Shown here one piece after another: positions 11,036 to 18,853 of a stretch of 64,000 nt of DNA (its first letter is position 1; every line of letters begins with the position of its first letter). Source of the DNA: Aquilaria yunnanensis (lineage: Eukaryota; Streptophyta; Magnoliopsida; Malvales; Thymelaeaceae); NCBI GenBank assembly GCA_039654915.1, contig CM077596.1, positions 4,340,001-4,404,000 of the forward strand, written 5' to 3'. The position numbers and the translations under genes are program-made. The notes beneath the pieces are model-generated. The model did no database searches, had not been told where the DNA came from, and saw only the letters and a list, made by a program, of their open reading frames with translations.

Positions 11036-11580
11036 ATGAGGCTAAGGAGCTTTCCTTAGGACCTCGAGCGAAATTTATATGAAAGCAATTGAAATTGGAA
11101 TAATTTTCTTCGAAAGTGTGAATTTTCATAATAGGCGAGCGCAAAGAATTAGGCTTCGATAAAACGAGTGAATCTTGATGATGACAATAACACTGACAAA
11201 TTATGTAAAGGGAACGGATGTTTGGAATCAATATTCAAGGTTCATCTAATATTTTCTTCAGTAAATATAGATTCCCTTGTGAGATATGTCATCCGAATAA
11301 GGTTAAAGCTTAACTACCCCAAAATGTTATGCCTAGTAGACCTAATAGGATGCGTCTCAAGAGTAATAAAAATTACTCTTTACTCAGCCATTCCATCCTA
11401 AAGGCGTTGTCCTATGGTTTTAATATCAGCATGGACGAAGCTATATTATAAAAAAGAAATTCCCTGAAAAGAAAAACTGAAACGCGAAAGAAAATGCTGA
11501 TAATAAAACTAAAGGACAAGAAAAACGGATCAGATCGCTTCTTTCTTCCACAATACTTCAACAGGGTGAGTAGATGACCA
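11036..11580 (-). other. LOG 3' flank, non-coding
   Basis: About 540 bp between the hairpin array and the LOG stop. It begins with another fold-back (GAGG..AAGGA / TCCTT..CCTC near 11039-11065), of the same design as the array units. I see no gene. It probably includes LOG 3' untranslated sequence. Confidence 0.45.
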
Positions 11581-12210
11581 TTATGGGAGTGAACTGGTCG
11601 GGAAAGACTGTCGTGTCCAGTCTATCTGAATCATTGCTGGATCTGGTTCAGGAACAAAAGCTTGTATTTTATCTAGCAATTCTTCAGCAGTTGTTGCGGA
11701 TATTATGATTCGCCGTGCCACTCTTGATATGAAATTCTTCTGCATAGCATAATCCATAAAAGCTATCAGACCTGTAAAGAAATTGTTAACATTCAAAAGC
11801 CCAATGGGTTTCTTATGCAAATTAAGTTGGGCCATGGAAGCAATTTGAAAGACTTCTCCCAATGTGCCAAAACCACCTGGTAGAGCGATAAAAGCATCAG
11901 CATTTAAAAGCATTTGTAACACATGCTCTTGCAAATTTTTAACCACTAATTCTTCTCCAATCGTGCCCCCAGAAATAAATTTCAGAGGTCCAGGGATAAT
12001 ACCCAGAACTTGACTTCCTCCTAGAGATGCTGCTGATGCTACACCTCCCATTAATCCGACACTACCTCCTCCATAAACTAAATGTATTTTTCGCTCAGCT
12101 AATACTCTTCCCAAATGGTTGGCTGCTTTTAAATACTCTTCATCTTTTCCAGGAAAAGCCCCAGAAAATACACAAATACTTCGGGATTTACGAGTTGGGG
12201 TTTTCTCCAT
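11581..12210 (-). CDS. LOG: LOG-type cytokinin riboside 5'-monophosphate phosphoribohydrolase, intronless, carried by retrotransposon
   Basis: 209 residues from the ATG at 12210, against roughly 210-220 in plant LOG proteins. LOG enzymes release active cytokinin bases from their nucleoside monophosphates. The Rossmann-type lysine-decarboxylase-like fold is complete: residues 12-21 ICVFSGAFPG, 45-55 VYGGGSVGLMG, 83-88 TIGEEL, 105-119 DAFIALPGGFGTLGE (family motif PGGxGTxxE) and 134-142 KPIGLLNVN. No intron interrupts it although plant LOG genes normally have several, which points to capture from a processed mRNA. Two oddities: the conserved Arg-Lys before DAFIALPGG is His96-Val97, and the phosphate-binding CGSS-type loop reads SGAF. 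The frame extends upstream to 12297, but a TATA-like box falls inside that extension, so I prefer this start. It is sense to the element. Confidence 0.9.
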   Translation of the reverse strand: MEKTPTRKSRSICVFSGAFPGKDEEYLKAANHLGRVLAERKIHLVYGGGSVGLMGGVASAASLGGSQVLGIIPGPLKFISGGTIGEELVVKNLQEHVLQMLLNADAFIALPGGFGTLGEVFQIASMAQLNLHKKPIGLLNVNNFFTGLIAFMDYAMQKNFISRVARRIIISATTAEELLDKIQAFVPEPDPAMIQIDWTRQSFPTSSLP

Positions 12211-12240
12211 TCCTATCCTTATCCTTGTGAGAAAAGAGGA

Positions 12241-12251
12241 TATATTTATAG
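12241..12251 (-). promoter_or_regulatory. TATA-like box before LOG
   Basis: The minus strand reads CTATAAATATA, ending about 30 bp before the LOG ATG at 12210. Similar CTATAAAT boxes stand before three of the four upstream Cys4 genes, so it is probably a shared promoter type. Confidence 0.5.
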
Positions 12252-12299
12252 AGATGAAGAGATAAGGCAATAATTTTATTTTCAAGAGTGGATACATTA

Positions 12300-12850
12300 T
12301 TGCCAGCTATACACAGTAGTCACGAGTATGACTCTGGTCAGGTATGGGTACACTATCGTTAAAAGAGGAGGAAAATTTTCAAAATAGCTGCTAGCATGTA
12401 CAGTAGTCACTACTGTAGCTTACGTCAGGAGTAGGTATGTGATTGTTGGAAGGGAAGGAAAATTTCAAAAGTGGCAGCTATATACAGTAGTCCGTGTCAG
12501 GAGTGGGTACATTATTGCCAAAGGGGAGGAAAATTTCAAAAGCGACAGCTAGCACGTACAGTAATCGTAACTATGGCTCATGTCAGGAGTGGATACATTA
12601 TCACTGAAAGGGGAGGAAAATTTCAAAAGCGACAGCTAGTACGTACAGTAATCGTGACTTTGGTTCACGTCAGGAGTGGATACATTATTACCAAAAGGGG
12701 AGGAAAATTTCAAAAGCGACAGCTAGTACGTACAGTAATCGTGACTTTGGTTCACGTCAGGAGTGGATACATTATTACCAAAAGGGGAGGAAAATTTCAA
12801 AAGCGACAGCTAGCACGTACAGTAATCGTGACTTTGATCCTCGTCTTCCA
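12300..12850. repeat. Tandem array of about 87-bp units, about six copies
   Basis: Units contain CAGGAGTGGATACATTATT, AGGAAAATTTCAAAAGCGAC and AGCTAGYACGTACAGTAATCG. The outer units near 12300-12480 are more diverged. The same words, degenerated, occur once in each spacer between the Cys4 genes (for example 'ACATTATTGTCAAAAGAAAAG' split around 13541-13600). The array therefore appears to be an amplified piece of Cys4-gene intergenic DNA. It lies immediately upstream of the LOG TATA-like box. Confidence 0.75.
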
Positions 12851-12884
12851 CTGGCTTTGCGTCCAGTAATGGCTTCAATGCTTT

Positions 12885-13433
12885 CTATGAATCGGTGATT
12901 TGCATCTCATCTAGCTTTCTCACAAACTGGCAAACAGGGTCGTTTAGGGTCAGATTCCCAAGACTGTAACGATCTCGTTCTTTTTGAAAAATTATCCATA
13001 ATCCAACAACCTCAAATTGCACTATTCCGCAAGAATGCGCTTCAAGAACCTCTCGAATATCTTCTAGAGATTCCTTACGCAAGCCATTCTTAATGAATCT
13101 TATTCTATCATTACGATTTCTGGTGATCACTCCTGGAGCACGACATTTATTGCCGCAAATCCACCATCCACAATTATGACAAACGCCTAGCCTCTTTGCT
13201 CTTCTTTTTTTGGCATAAGCGCTTTTACCAAAGCCGGGCATACGGGGAAAGAACGCTTCGGGAACTTCACCAGCTGAACGAACCTTAGCTTCAATTAGCC
13301 ACCGCACATTATCAGGAATGCCTTTGTGCATAAATACTCTGAATCGTTCACATCTAGCTTGATAAATCTTTTTAAGAACATTTATTGGGAAGGAAGGAAA
13401 ATACTTTCGTAGGGCGGAAAGAGAAGACTCCAT
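12885..13433 (-). CDS. Basic Cys4 zinc-finger protein, tandem copy A
   Basis: 182 residues from the ATG at 13433; an upstream TTG extension is not needed. Cysteines 85, 88, 93 and 97 form C-x2-C-x4-C-x3-C after a basic run (KKRRAKRLG). After the finger comes PGVITRNRND and an FIKNG segment. Residues about 29-86 are almost identical to copy B at both protein and DNA level (about two changes in 125 nt where checked), while the C-terminal third differs strongly (QFEVVGLWIIFQKERD against QWEIMDLWWTFRKEQD), a mosaic pattern suggesting gene conversion. It is the last of the four copies in element sense and sits next to the 87-bp array. Confidence 0.8.
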   Translation of the reverse strand: MESSLSALRKYFPSFPINVLKKIYQARCERFRVFMHKGIPDNVRWLIEAKVRSAGEVPEAFFPRMPGFGKSAYAKKRRAKRLGVCHNCGWWICGNKCRAPGVITRNRNDRIRFIKNGLRKESLEDIREVLEAHSCGIVQFEVVGLWIIFQKERDRYSLGNLTLNDPVCQFVRKLDEMQITDS

Positions 13434-13490
13434 TGATGAAGGAGGCAAAGAAAGAAATTAGTGATTGTAGGAAACGAACATAACTAACAC

Positions 13491-13500
13491 ATATTTATAG
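13491..13500 (-). promoter_or_regulatory. TATA-like box before Cys4 copy A
   Basis: The minus strand reads CTATAAATAT about 60 bp before the ATG at 13433. Confidence 0.45.
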
Positions 13501-13649
13501 TGACGAAAGGGATAATGCGTTTATTACACTTACAGAAGCAAGTACATTATTGTCAAAAGAAAAGACAAATGACAGCTTATATGTACAGCAATCATGACTG
13601 TGGCTCTCATCTTCCACTGATTTATGTCTAGTAACGGCTTCAATGCCTT

Positions 13650-14198
13650 CTATAAGTCGGGGATTTGCTTCCCATCCAGTTTTCTCACAAACTGGCAAAC
13701 AGGGTCATTAAAAGTTAGATTTCCAAGACTGTACCGATCCTGTTCTTTACGGAAAGTCCACCATAAATCCATAATTTCCCATTGCACTATTTCACAAGAA
13801 TGTGTTTCAAAAGTTAATAGGATATCATCCAAAGATTCCTTACGCAGGCCATTCTTGATGAATTTTCTTTTATCTTCATGATTTCTGGAGATGTATCCTA
13901 AAAAGCGACATTTAGTATTACAATTCCATCGTCCACATTTATGACAGACACCTAGCCTCTTTGCTCTTCGCTTTTTGGCATAAGCGCTTTTACCAAAGCC
14001 GGGCATACGGGGAAAGAACGCTTCTGGAACTTCACCAGCTGAACGAACCTTAGCTTCAATTAGCCACCGCACATTGTCAGGAATGCCTTTGTGCATAAAG
14101 ACTCTAATCCTTTCACATCTAGCTTGGTAAATCATTTTAAGAACATTTATTGGGATGGAAGGAAAGTATTTTCGCATGGCGGAAAGAGTAGAATCCAT
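13650..14198 (-). CDS. Basic Cys4 zinc-finger protein, tandem copy B
   Basis: 182 residues, uninterrupted, with the finger CHKCGRWNCNTKC at 85-97 after the basic run AKKRRAKRLG. It shares its central block with copy A and the segment after the finger (LGYIS..EDKRKFIKNGLRKESL) with copy C, so the copies have exchanged sequence. A TATA-like box lies about 105 bp upstream. The 200 bp downstream of the stop stays open in another frame in copies B, C and D. I take this as conserved spacer rather than a second protein. Confidence 0.8.
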   Translation of the reverse strand: MDSTLSAMRKYFPSIPINVLKMIYQARCERIRVFMHKGIPDNVRWLIEAKVRSAGEVPEAFFPRMPGFGKSAYAKKRRAKRLGVCHKCGRWNCNTKCRFLGYISRNHEDKRKFIKNGLRKESLDDILLTFETHSCEIVQWEIMDLWWTFRKEQDRYSLGNLTFNDPVCQFVRKLDGKQIPDL

Positions 14199-14301
14199 TG
14201 ATAAAAGAAGAATTTGAGAGAAGAGATGAAGAAATCAGTTATTGTAGGAAACTGAGAGTCAGAGAGTATTGCATCCGCTACTTAACCGGAAAGAAGAACA
14301 C

Positions 14302-14311
14302 GCATTTATAG
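14302..14311 (-). promoter_or_regulatory. TATA-like box before Cys4 copy B
   Basis: The minus strand reads CTATAAATGC about 105 bp before the ATG at 14198. The same word precedes copy C. Confidence 0.4.
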
Positions 14312-14453
14312 CGATGAAAGGATAACGTGTTAATTACGCTTACAGGAACAAGTATATTAAAAGAAAAGACAAATGACAGCTTATATGTACAGGAATCATG
14401 ACCGTGGCTCTCATCTTCCCCTGATTTATGTCCAGTAATGGCTTCAATGCCAT

Positions 14454-15002
14454 CTATAAGTCGGGGATTTGCTTCCCATCCAGTTTTCTTACAAACTGAC
14501 AAACAGGATCGTTTAAAGTCACATTCCCAAGACTGTAACGGTTTCGTTCTTTATGGTAAGTCCTCCATAAACTGATAATTTCACCTTGCACTTTTCCACA
14601 AGAATGCGTTTCAAGAGTCTCTCGGATATCTTCCAGAGATTCCTTACGCAGGCCATTCTTAATGAATTTTCTTTTATCTTCACGATTTATGGAGATGTAT
14701 CCTAAAGAGCGACATTTAGTAATACAATTCCATCGCCCACATTTATAATACACGCCTAGTCTCTTTGCTCTTCGCCTTTTGGCATAACGGCTTTTACCTA
14801 AACCGGGCATGCGGGGCATAAATGCATCTGGAACTTCACCCGCCAGACGGACCTTAGCTTCAATTATCCACTGCACATTATCGGGAATGCCTCTGCGTGT
14901 AAAAACTCTGATTCTTTCACATCTAGCAAGGTAGATCTTTTTAAGGACTTTTATTGGAAAGGAAGGAAAGTATTTTCGCAGTGCAGAAAGAGTAGAATCC
15001 AT
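14454..15002 (-). CDS. Basic Cys4-type protein, tandem copy C, first zinc ligand lost
   Basis: 182 residues, intact frame. The finger region reads VYYKCGRWNCITKC: the first cysteine (85) and its neighbouring histidine are both tyrosine, so only three of the four cysteines remain. The basic run AKRRRAKRLG is kept. Length is conserved exactly despite many substitutions relative to copies A, B and D. The loss may impair zinc binding in this copy alone. Confidence 0.78.
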   Translation of the reverse strand: MDSTLSALRKYFPSFPIKVLKKIYLARCERIRVFTRRGIPDNVQWIIEAKVRLAGEVPDAFMPRMPGLGKSRYAKRRRAKRLGVYYKCGRWNCITKCRSLGYISINREDKRKFIKNGLRKESLEDIRETLETHSCGKVQGEIISLWRTYHKERNRYSLGNVTLNDPVCQFVRKLDGKQIPDL

Positions 15003-15080
15003 TGATGAGAGAAGAATTTGAGAGAAGAGGGAAATGAATCAGTTATTGAAGGAAACTTAGATAACCGACTGGAAGAACAT

Positions 15081-15090
15081 GCATTTATAG
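15081..15090 (-). promoter_or_regulatory. TATA-like box before Cys4 copy C
   Basis: The minus strand reads CTATAAATGC about 80 bp before the ATG at 15002. Confidence 0.4.
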
Positions 15091-15248
15091 CGATGAAATG
15101 GATAACGTGTCGATTACACTTACGGGAGCAAATACATTATTAAAAGAAAAATGGAAAATTTTAAATATGATAAATTGTATATACAGTGATTGTGACTGTG
15201 GCTCACATCTTCCACTGGTTTTACGTCCAGTAACGGGATTAATGGCTT

Positions 15249-15797
15249 CTATGAGTCGAGGATTTGCTTCCCATCCAGTTTTCTTACAAGCTGACAAATA
15301 GGGTCGTTTAATGTCAGATTCCCGGGACTGTATCGTTCTCGTTCTTCATGAAAAATGCTCCATAAATCGAGAAGTTCACGTTGCACGGATCCACAAGAAT
15401 GCGTCTCAAGAGTCAATTGGAGATCATCCAATGAGTCCTTACTCAGGCCATTCTTAATGAATCGTATTTTATCTTCTCGATTATCAGAGATCATCCCTAA
15501 AGAACGACATTTAGTATTACAGGTCCAGCGTCCGCATTTATGACAGACGCCTAGTCTCCTCGCTCTTCGTTTTTTGGCATAAGAGCTTTTGCCTACACCA
15601 GGCATGTGAGACACAAATGCCTCTGGGATTTCACCTGCCAGACGAACCTTAGCTTCAATTAACCACCGCACATCTTCAGGGATTTCTTTATGCATCAGAG
15701 CTCTTAATCGTTCACAGCGAACTTGGTAGATCTTTTTGAGGATGTTCATTGGGAGAGAAGGAAAATATTTTCGCAAGGCAGAAAAAGTAGGATCCAT
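15249..15797 (-). CDS. Basic Cys4 zinc-finger protein, tandem copy D (resembles carlavirus-type nucleic-acid-binding proteins)
   Basis: First of four tandem sense-oriented genes in the element, 182 residues. The layout is an N-terminal alpha-rich region with RCERLRALMHKEIPEDVRWL, then G-S-S-Y-A, the basic run KKRRARRLGVC, a C-x2-C-x4-C-x3-C finger (CHKCGRWTCNTKC, 85-97), a short N/D/R segment and FIKNG, then a C-terminal region ending near FVRKLDGKQ-like sequence. The order basic run, LG-x-C-H-x-C finger, then F-I-x-x-G is what I know from the cysteine-rich nucleic-acid-binding proteins of carlaviruses, which bind nucleic acid and can suppress RNA silencing. This copy is longer, and I could not test the similarity. 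A plant or transposon origin is possible. I see no clear TATA box in its upstream spacer. Confidence 0.75.
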   Translation of the reverse strand: MDPTFSALRKYFPSLPMNILKKIYQVRCERLRALMHKEIPEDVRWLIEAKVRLAGEIPEAFVSHMPGVGKSSYAKKRRARRLGVCHKCGRWTCNTKCRSLGMISDNREDKIRFIKNGLSKDSLDDLQLTLETHSCGSVQRELLDLWSIFHEERERYSPGNLTLNDPICQLVRKLDGKQILDS

Positions 15798-15990
15798 TTT
15801 CTAGGAGAAAGTAAAAGAAAGGAGGGAGGAAATGATCAGTTATTATGGGCAACTGAGAGAACCGACTTGAGAGTCACGGAGTACCGTATCCGCCGCTTAA
15901 CCGGAAAAGTGAATCCTACTTTATTTTGATGTGATAGATATTCCATCCAGCTGACGTCGATTCAGTCCTTGATTATTGAATCCATTGTCC
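15798..15990. other. Spacer upstream of Cys4 copy D
   Basis: It shares CCGCTTAACCGGAAA words with the spacer upstream of copy B (about 14270-14290), so it is the outermost remnant of the duplicated unit. It lacks the CTATAAAT word seen in the other spacers. Confidence 0.4.
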
Positions 15991-16260
15991 GCTTTTGACG
16001 AATTTTCAACGACAATATTTCTTGATGTCTGCCTTATCTTTGACGATAGCTATCACTCATCTTGGATGCTGCTAAGCTGGCATCAATTCTGTTCTTTTAG
16101 GTGTAGCCTCAATTGCCAGGCTTTTGACGAATTTTCAACGACAATATTTCTTGATGTCTGCCTTATCTTTGACGATAGCTATCACTCATCTTGGATGCTG
16201 CTAAGCTGGCATCAATTCTGTTCTTTTAGGTGTAGCCTCAATTGCCAGGCTTTTGACGAT
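15991..16260. repeat. Perfect 129-bp tandem duplication plus partial third copy
   Basis: 15991-16119 and 16120-16248 are identical by eye, and a third copy starts (GCTTTTGACGA) and breaks off after 16259. Lack of divergence means the duplication is recent. The open frame across it shows no recognisable protein. Confidence 0.8.
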
Positions 16261-17720
16261 ATTGTATGCTTTATCCTTGGATTCCTGATGGGGCTGGGTC
16301 CAGCGTATTAGCTATGCGTCCAATTAGTAAGAGCTGATGTCATTAAGATCTCAGCTTATACTGCTGCAATCATGCTGCGGACATGCTTTTCATTTGATCC
16401 CTGTTATGTAAAAGCCATGCATGCATGATGTGAAATGCATGAATGCAAGGCATGTGTAACTGATGTTTTTTTTTTTTAATCTAGCTCTTCATGTCTTTGC
16501 TTTACTTTACTGGATCTTCTTTGTGATTTCCTTCTCGAACTATTATTGAATCTCTTTATGCTTTCCAGCTGTTGTCCATTGTCTCAAAAGCCCAACTCTT
16601 TTCAAAATCCTCTTTCTTTGACTTGTTCTTTGAATTTTGGCCTCAATTTCTTTAAAGTTGGCCCGCCTCATAATTTATATCTCTTTCGGGTACTCATCCA
16701 TTGTCATGGATTTGATACCATCAAAGGCTTTACTTTCAATGTCTGCTTTACCCCTTTTCTTCTGGCCGTGCGGACACTTGTTTACCCCCATGTTACAGTC
16801 CGAATGATTGCTCTTCCTTAGACTCAGGTTCTGATCCATAAGACTTGCCCCCTTGTCTATTGAGCTTCTTTCTTGGCAGTACTTTTCTTGCGCTTAGTAG
16901 AGACTACTTTGCCCCCTTGATTATGGTGTTTATGTGGAAAGAGATATCATCTCGCCTTTGATTTAACAGAAGGTTGAGGATTTCTAGACCTTTGTGATGG
17001 CACTTGATCGTAAATTTCTCTTACAAGAACCACATCTTATTAAAGAAAGACTCAAGCTATGTCCTCACTTTTAAGTCTACACACATTAATGAATAATGGT
17101 TTGGCCTTAAAGAAAAACTTTCATCGATTTGCAAAGCTTGACCAAGTAACTTACGGTCTTTGTTTTTAATTAAAATATCCTGTCATTCTTCCCCTTTCCA
17201 ACTCGAAGACATAAACTGTGCAGGGTAATAAGGTAGAAACATGATTCACAATGATAGCCTTTTAACTGAATGAGGATGATATCGAGAGGTAAATGTTAGG
17301 TGTGAGGAAAGTTAAGTTTGAATGTTTTTTTTTTTTTGTGGCAGTCTTTTAGCTGAATGAGAATGATATTAAGAGGTAAATATTAGGTCTGAATAAAGTT
17401 AAATTTGAGTGGTGTGAAAGAAGGGTCTTTTAATACTACTCGTGAGCAAATTTGATTATGGTGAAAAACTCAATAGTGATGACCTCAAACTTGCCACTCT
17501 TTCCAGAAAGTTAGACCTCATCTGTTGCCCCCCAACTATTGTGATCTTTATGCATGCTTGGTTTGAGGGTTGCTTTTATGTTCTAAACCGCCTTTGCAGG
17601 TTTTCAGTCTAGAATCCATAGCTCACTTTTTTTCTTTCTCTTTTTTTTTTTTTTCTAGTTTGACCCCTTTTTCCTCTTTTTTTTTTTTTTTGTTTTTTTG
17701 TGTGAGCTATGGTGATAACA
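16261..17720. other. Element interior without recognisable genes
   Basis: I looked for pol motifs on the minus strand and found none. Three PPT-like minus-strand tracts occur (CAAGGGGGCAAG at 16844-16855, TCAAGGGGGCAAAG at 16907-16920, AGTTGGGGGGCAACAGA near 17521-17536). A degenerate direct repeat of about 75 bp occurs at 17255-17325 and 17340-17412, and long T/C tracts at 17630-17700. This is where pol would normally lie. Confidence 0.55.
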
Positions 17721-17724
17721 TACT

Positions 17725-18200
17725 TGATAACTCTCTTGAAGTGAGATGACTCAAGTGGCCTTGCTTGCTCGTGCTTGTTCTCAGTTCTTTTTGGTTTTGA
17801 ATTTTCCCTTGTTGGCTTTTTGGTGGAAGGGATGAACTTTTTCCTTTTCGGAGTTTTTGTTACAGAGAACCGAGATCATAGCCTTCTTGAAATGAGATGA
17901 TTCAAGTGGCCTTACTTGCTTGTGTTTGCTCTCAGTCTCGCTTTTTTTGGTTTTGAATTTTCCCTTGTTGGCTTTTTGATGGAAGGGATGAACTTTTTCC
18001 CTTTTTTTTTTGGAGTTTGTGTTATGGAGAACTGAGATCATAGCCTTCTTGAAGTAAGATGACTCAAGTGGCTTTATTTGCTTCTCAGTCTCTTTTTTTT
18101 TTTTGGATTTTTTTTTCTTGTTTGGATTTTCTCTTTAATGGCTTTTGATGGAAGGGAGGAACTTCTTTCCTTTGTTGGAATTTGTGTTGTGGAAAACTGA
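17725..18200. repeat. Tandem repeat of about 150-165 bp, three copies
   Basis: Units share TTGAARTRAGATGAYTCAAGTGGC, TTGAATTTTCCCTTGTTGGC and GGAAGGGATGAACTTTTTCC blocks. The 86-codon minus-strand frame (17781-18041) merely reads through two units and shows the repeat twice, so I do not call it a gene. Confidence 0.75.
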
Positions 18201-18853
18201 GAATTTTTTTTTGTATTGAGCATTTGTGAGAATTGGGAGGCCACTGAAGTCATTTAATATGAGAGCTAACTTCTTTGGAAGTTAATCCCGGACTCCTTGC
18301 AAGGATGTTGATAACCACTGTGAATTCTTTTTGAGGGTTGAGGTGCAACATTTGGAATCCTTCTTACTAGATTTGGTAGCACTTTGAAGATCATTACTAT
18401 CAAATCTCCCTTAACTTTTATTTTCACCCACGAGTAGTATTGTTTACAAAGTAAAGTGTGATGGTAATAATGGATAGTATAATGGCAAAGAGTGAGAGAT
18501 AGATGTAAGAAAAATGAAATTTTTGGTAGAAAGTGGTAGAATATGTGGATGTAAAAATGAAATTTTAGTAAAAAGTGGTAGAATGCACACATTACATCTT
18601 TTTGTTGTACCAAGAAAAAGAATACCAGGTGCCCATTTAACAAAGACTATACCCTAGATTCTGGACTAAATCTAGGAGATTTTTACTATTAGATTACTTT
18701 GGCAAGCTATCAAAGATACAAGTTTATTCAAAGGATTCCTTGTCATTCAAAAATGTGTGCGAACTGTTAGGTCAGATCTGACTTGGAGGCCTTCCAAAGT
18801 CAATGTAATTCTAGCTCGAAATCTTCACTTTTCAATTATCAATCACATCGGGC
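18201..18853. other. Spacer downstream of gag
   Basis: A 125-codon minus-strand open frame lies at 18266-18643, with a hydrophobic and aromatic-rich start and no motif I recognise. It could be a decayed gag-pol remnant. No protease signature (D-T/S-G) is seen. Confidence 0.35.

Noticed and set aside
12211..12297. Upstream start for LOG adding 29 residues
   Set aside because: The extra residues are hydrophobic and unlike LOG N-termini, and a TATA-like box lies inside them. MEKTPTRKSR at 12210 is the natural start.
12471..12869. 132-codon plus-strand frame with four internal repeats
   Set aside because: It is a read-through of the 87-bp array, antisense to all cargo genes. The unit length is a multiple of three, so the frame is automatic.
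13495..13698. Second overlapping frame downstream of Cys4 copies B, C and D (KTGWEANPRL...)
   Set aside because: It begins at a TTG in two or more copies, overlaps the end of the Cys4 frame and is broken in copy A. It looks like conserved spacer.
12885..15797. A complete endogenous plant virus insertion
   Set aside because: Only the Cys4 protein shows virus-like layout. No replicase, movement or coat protein is seen nearby, and the genes sit in a gypsy-type element.
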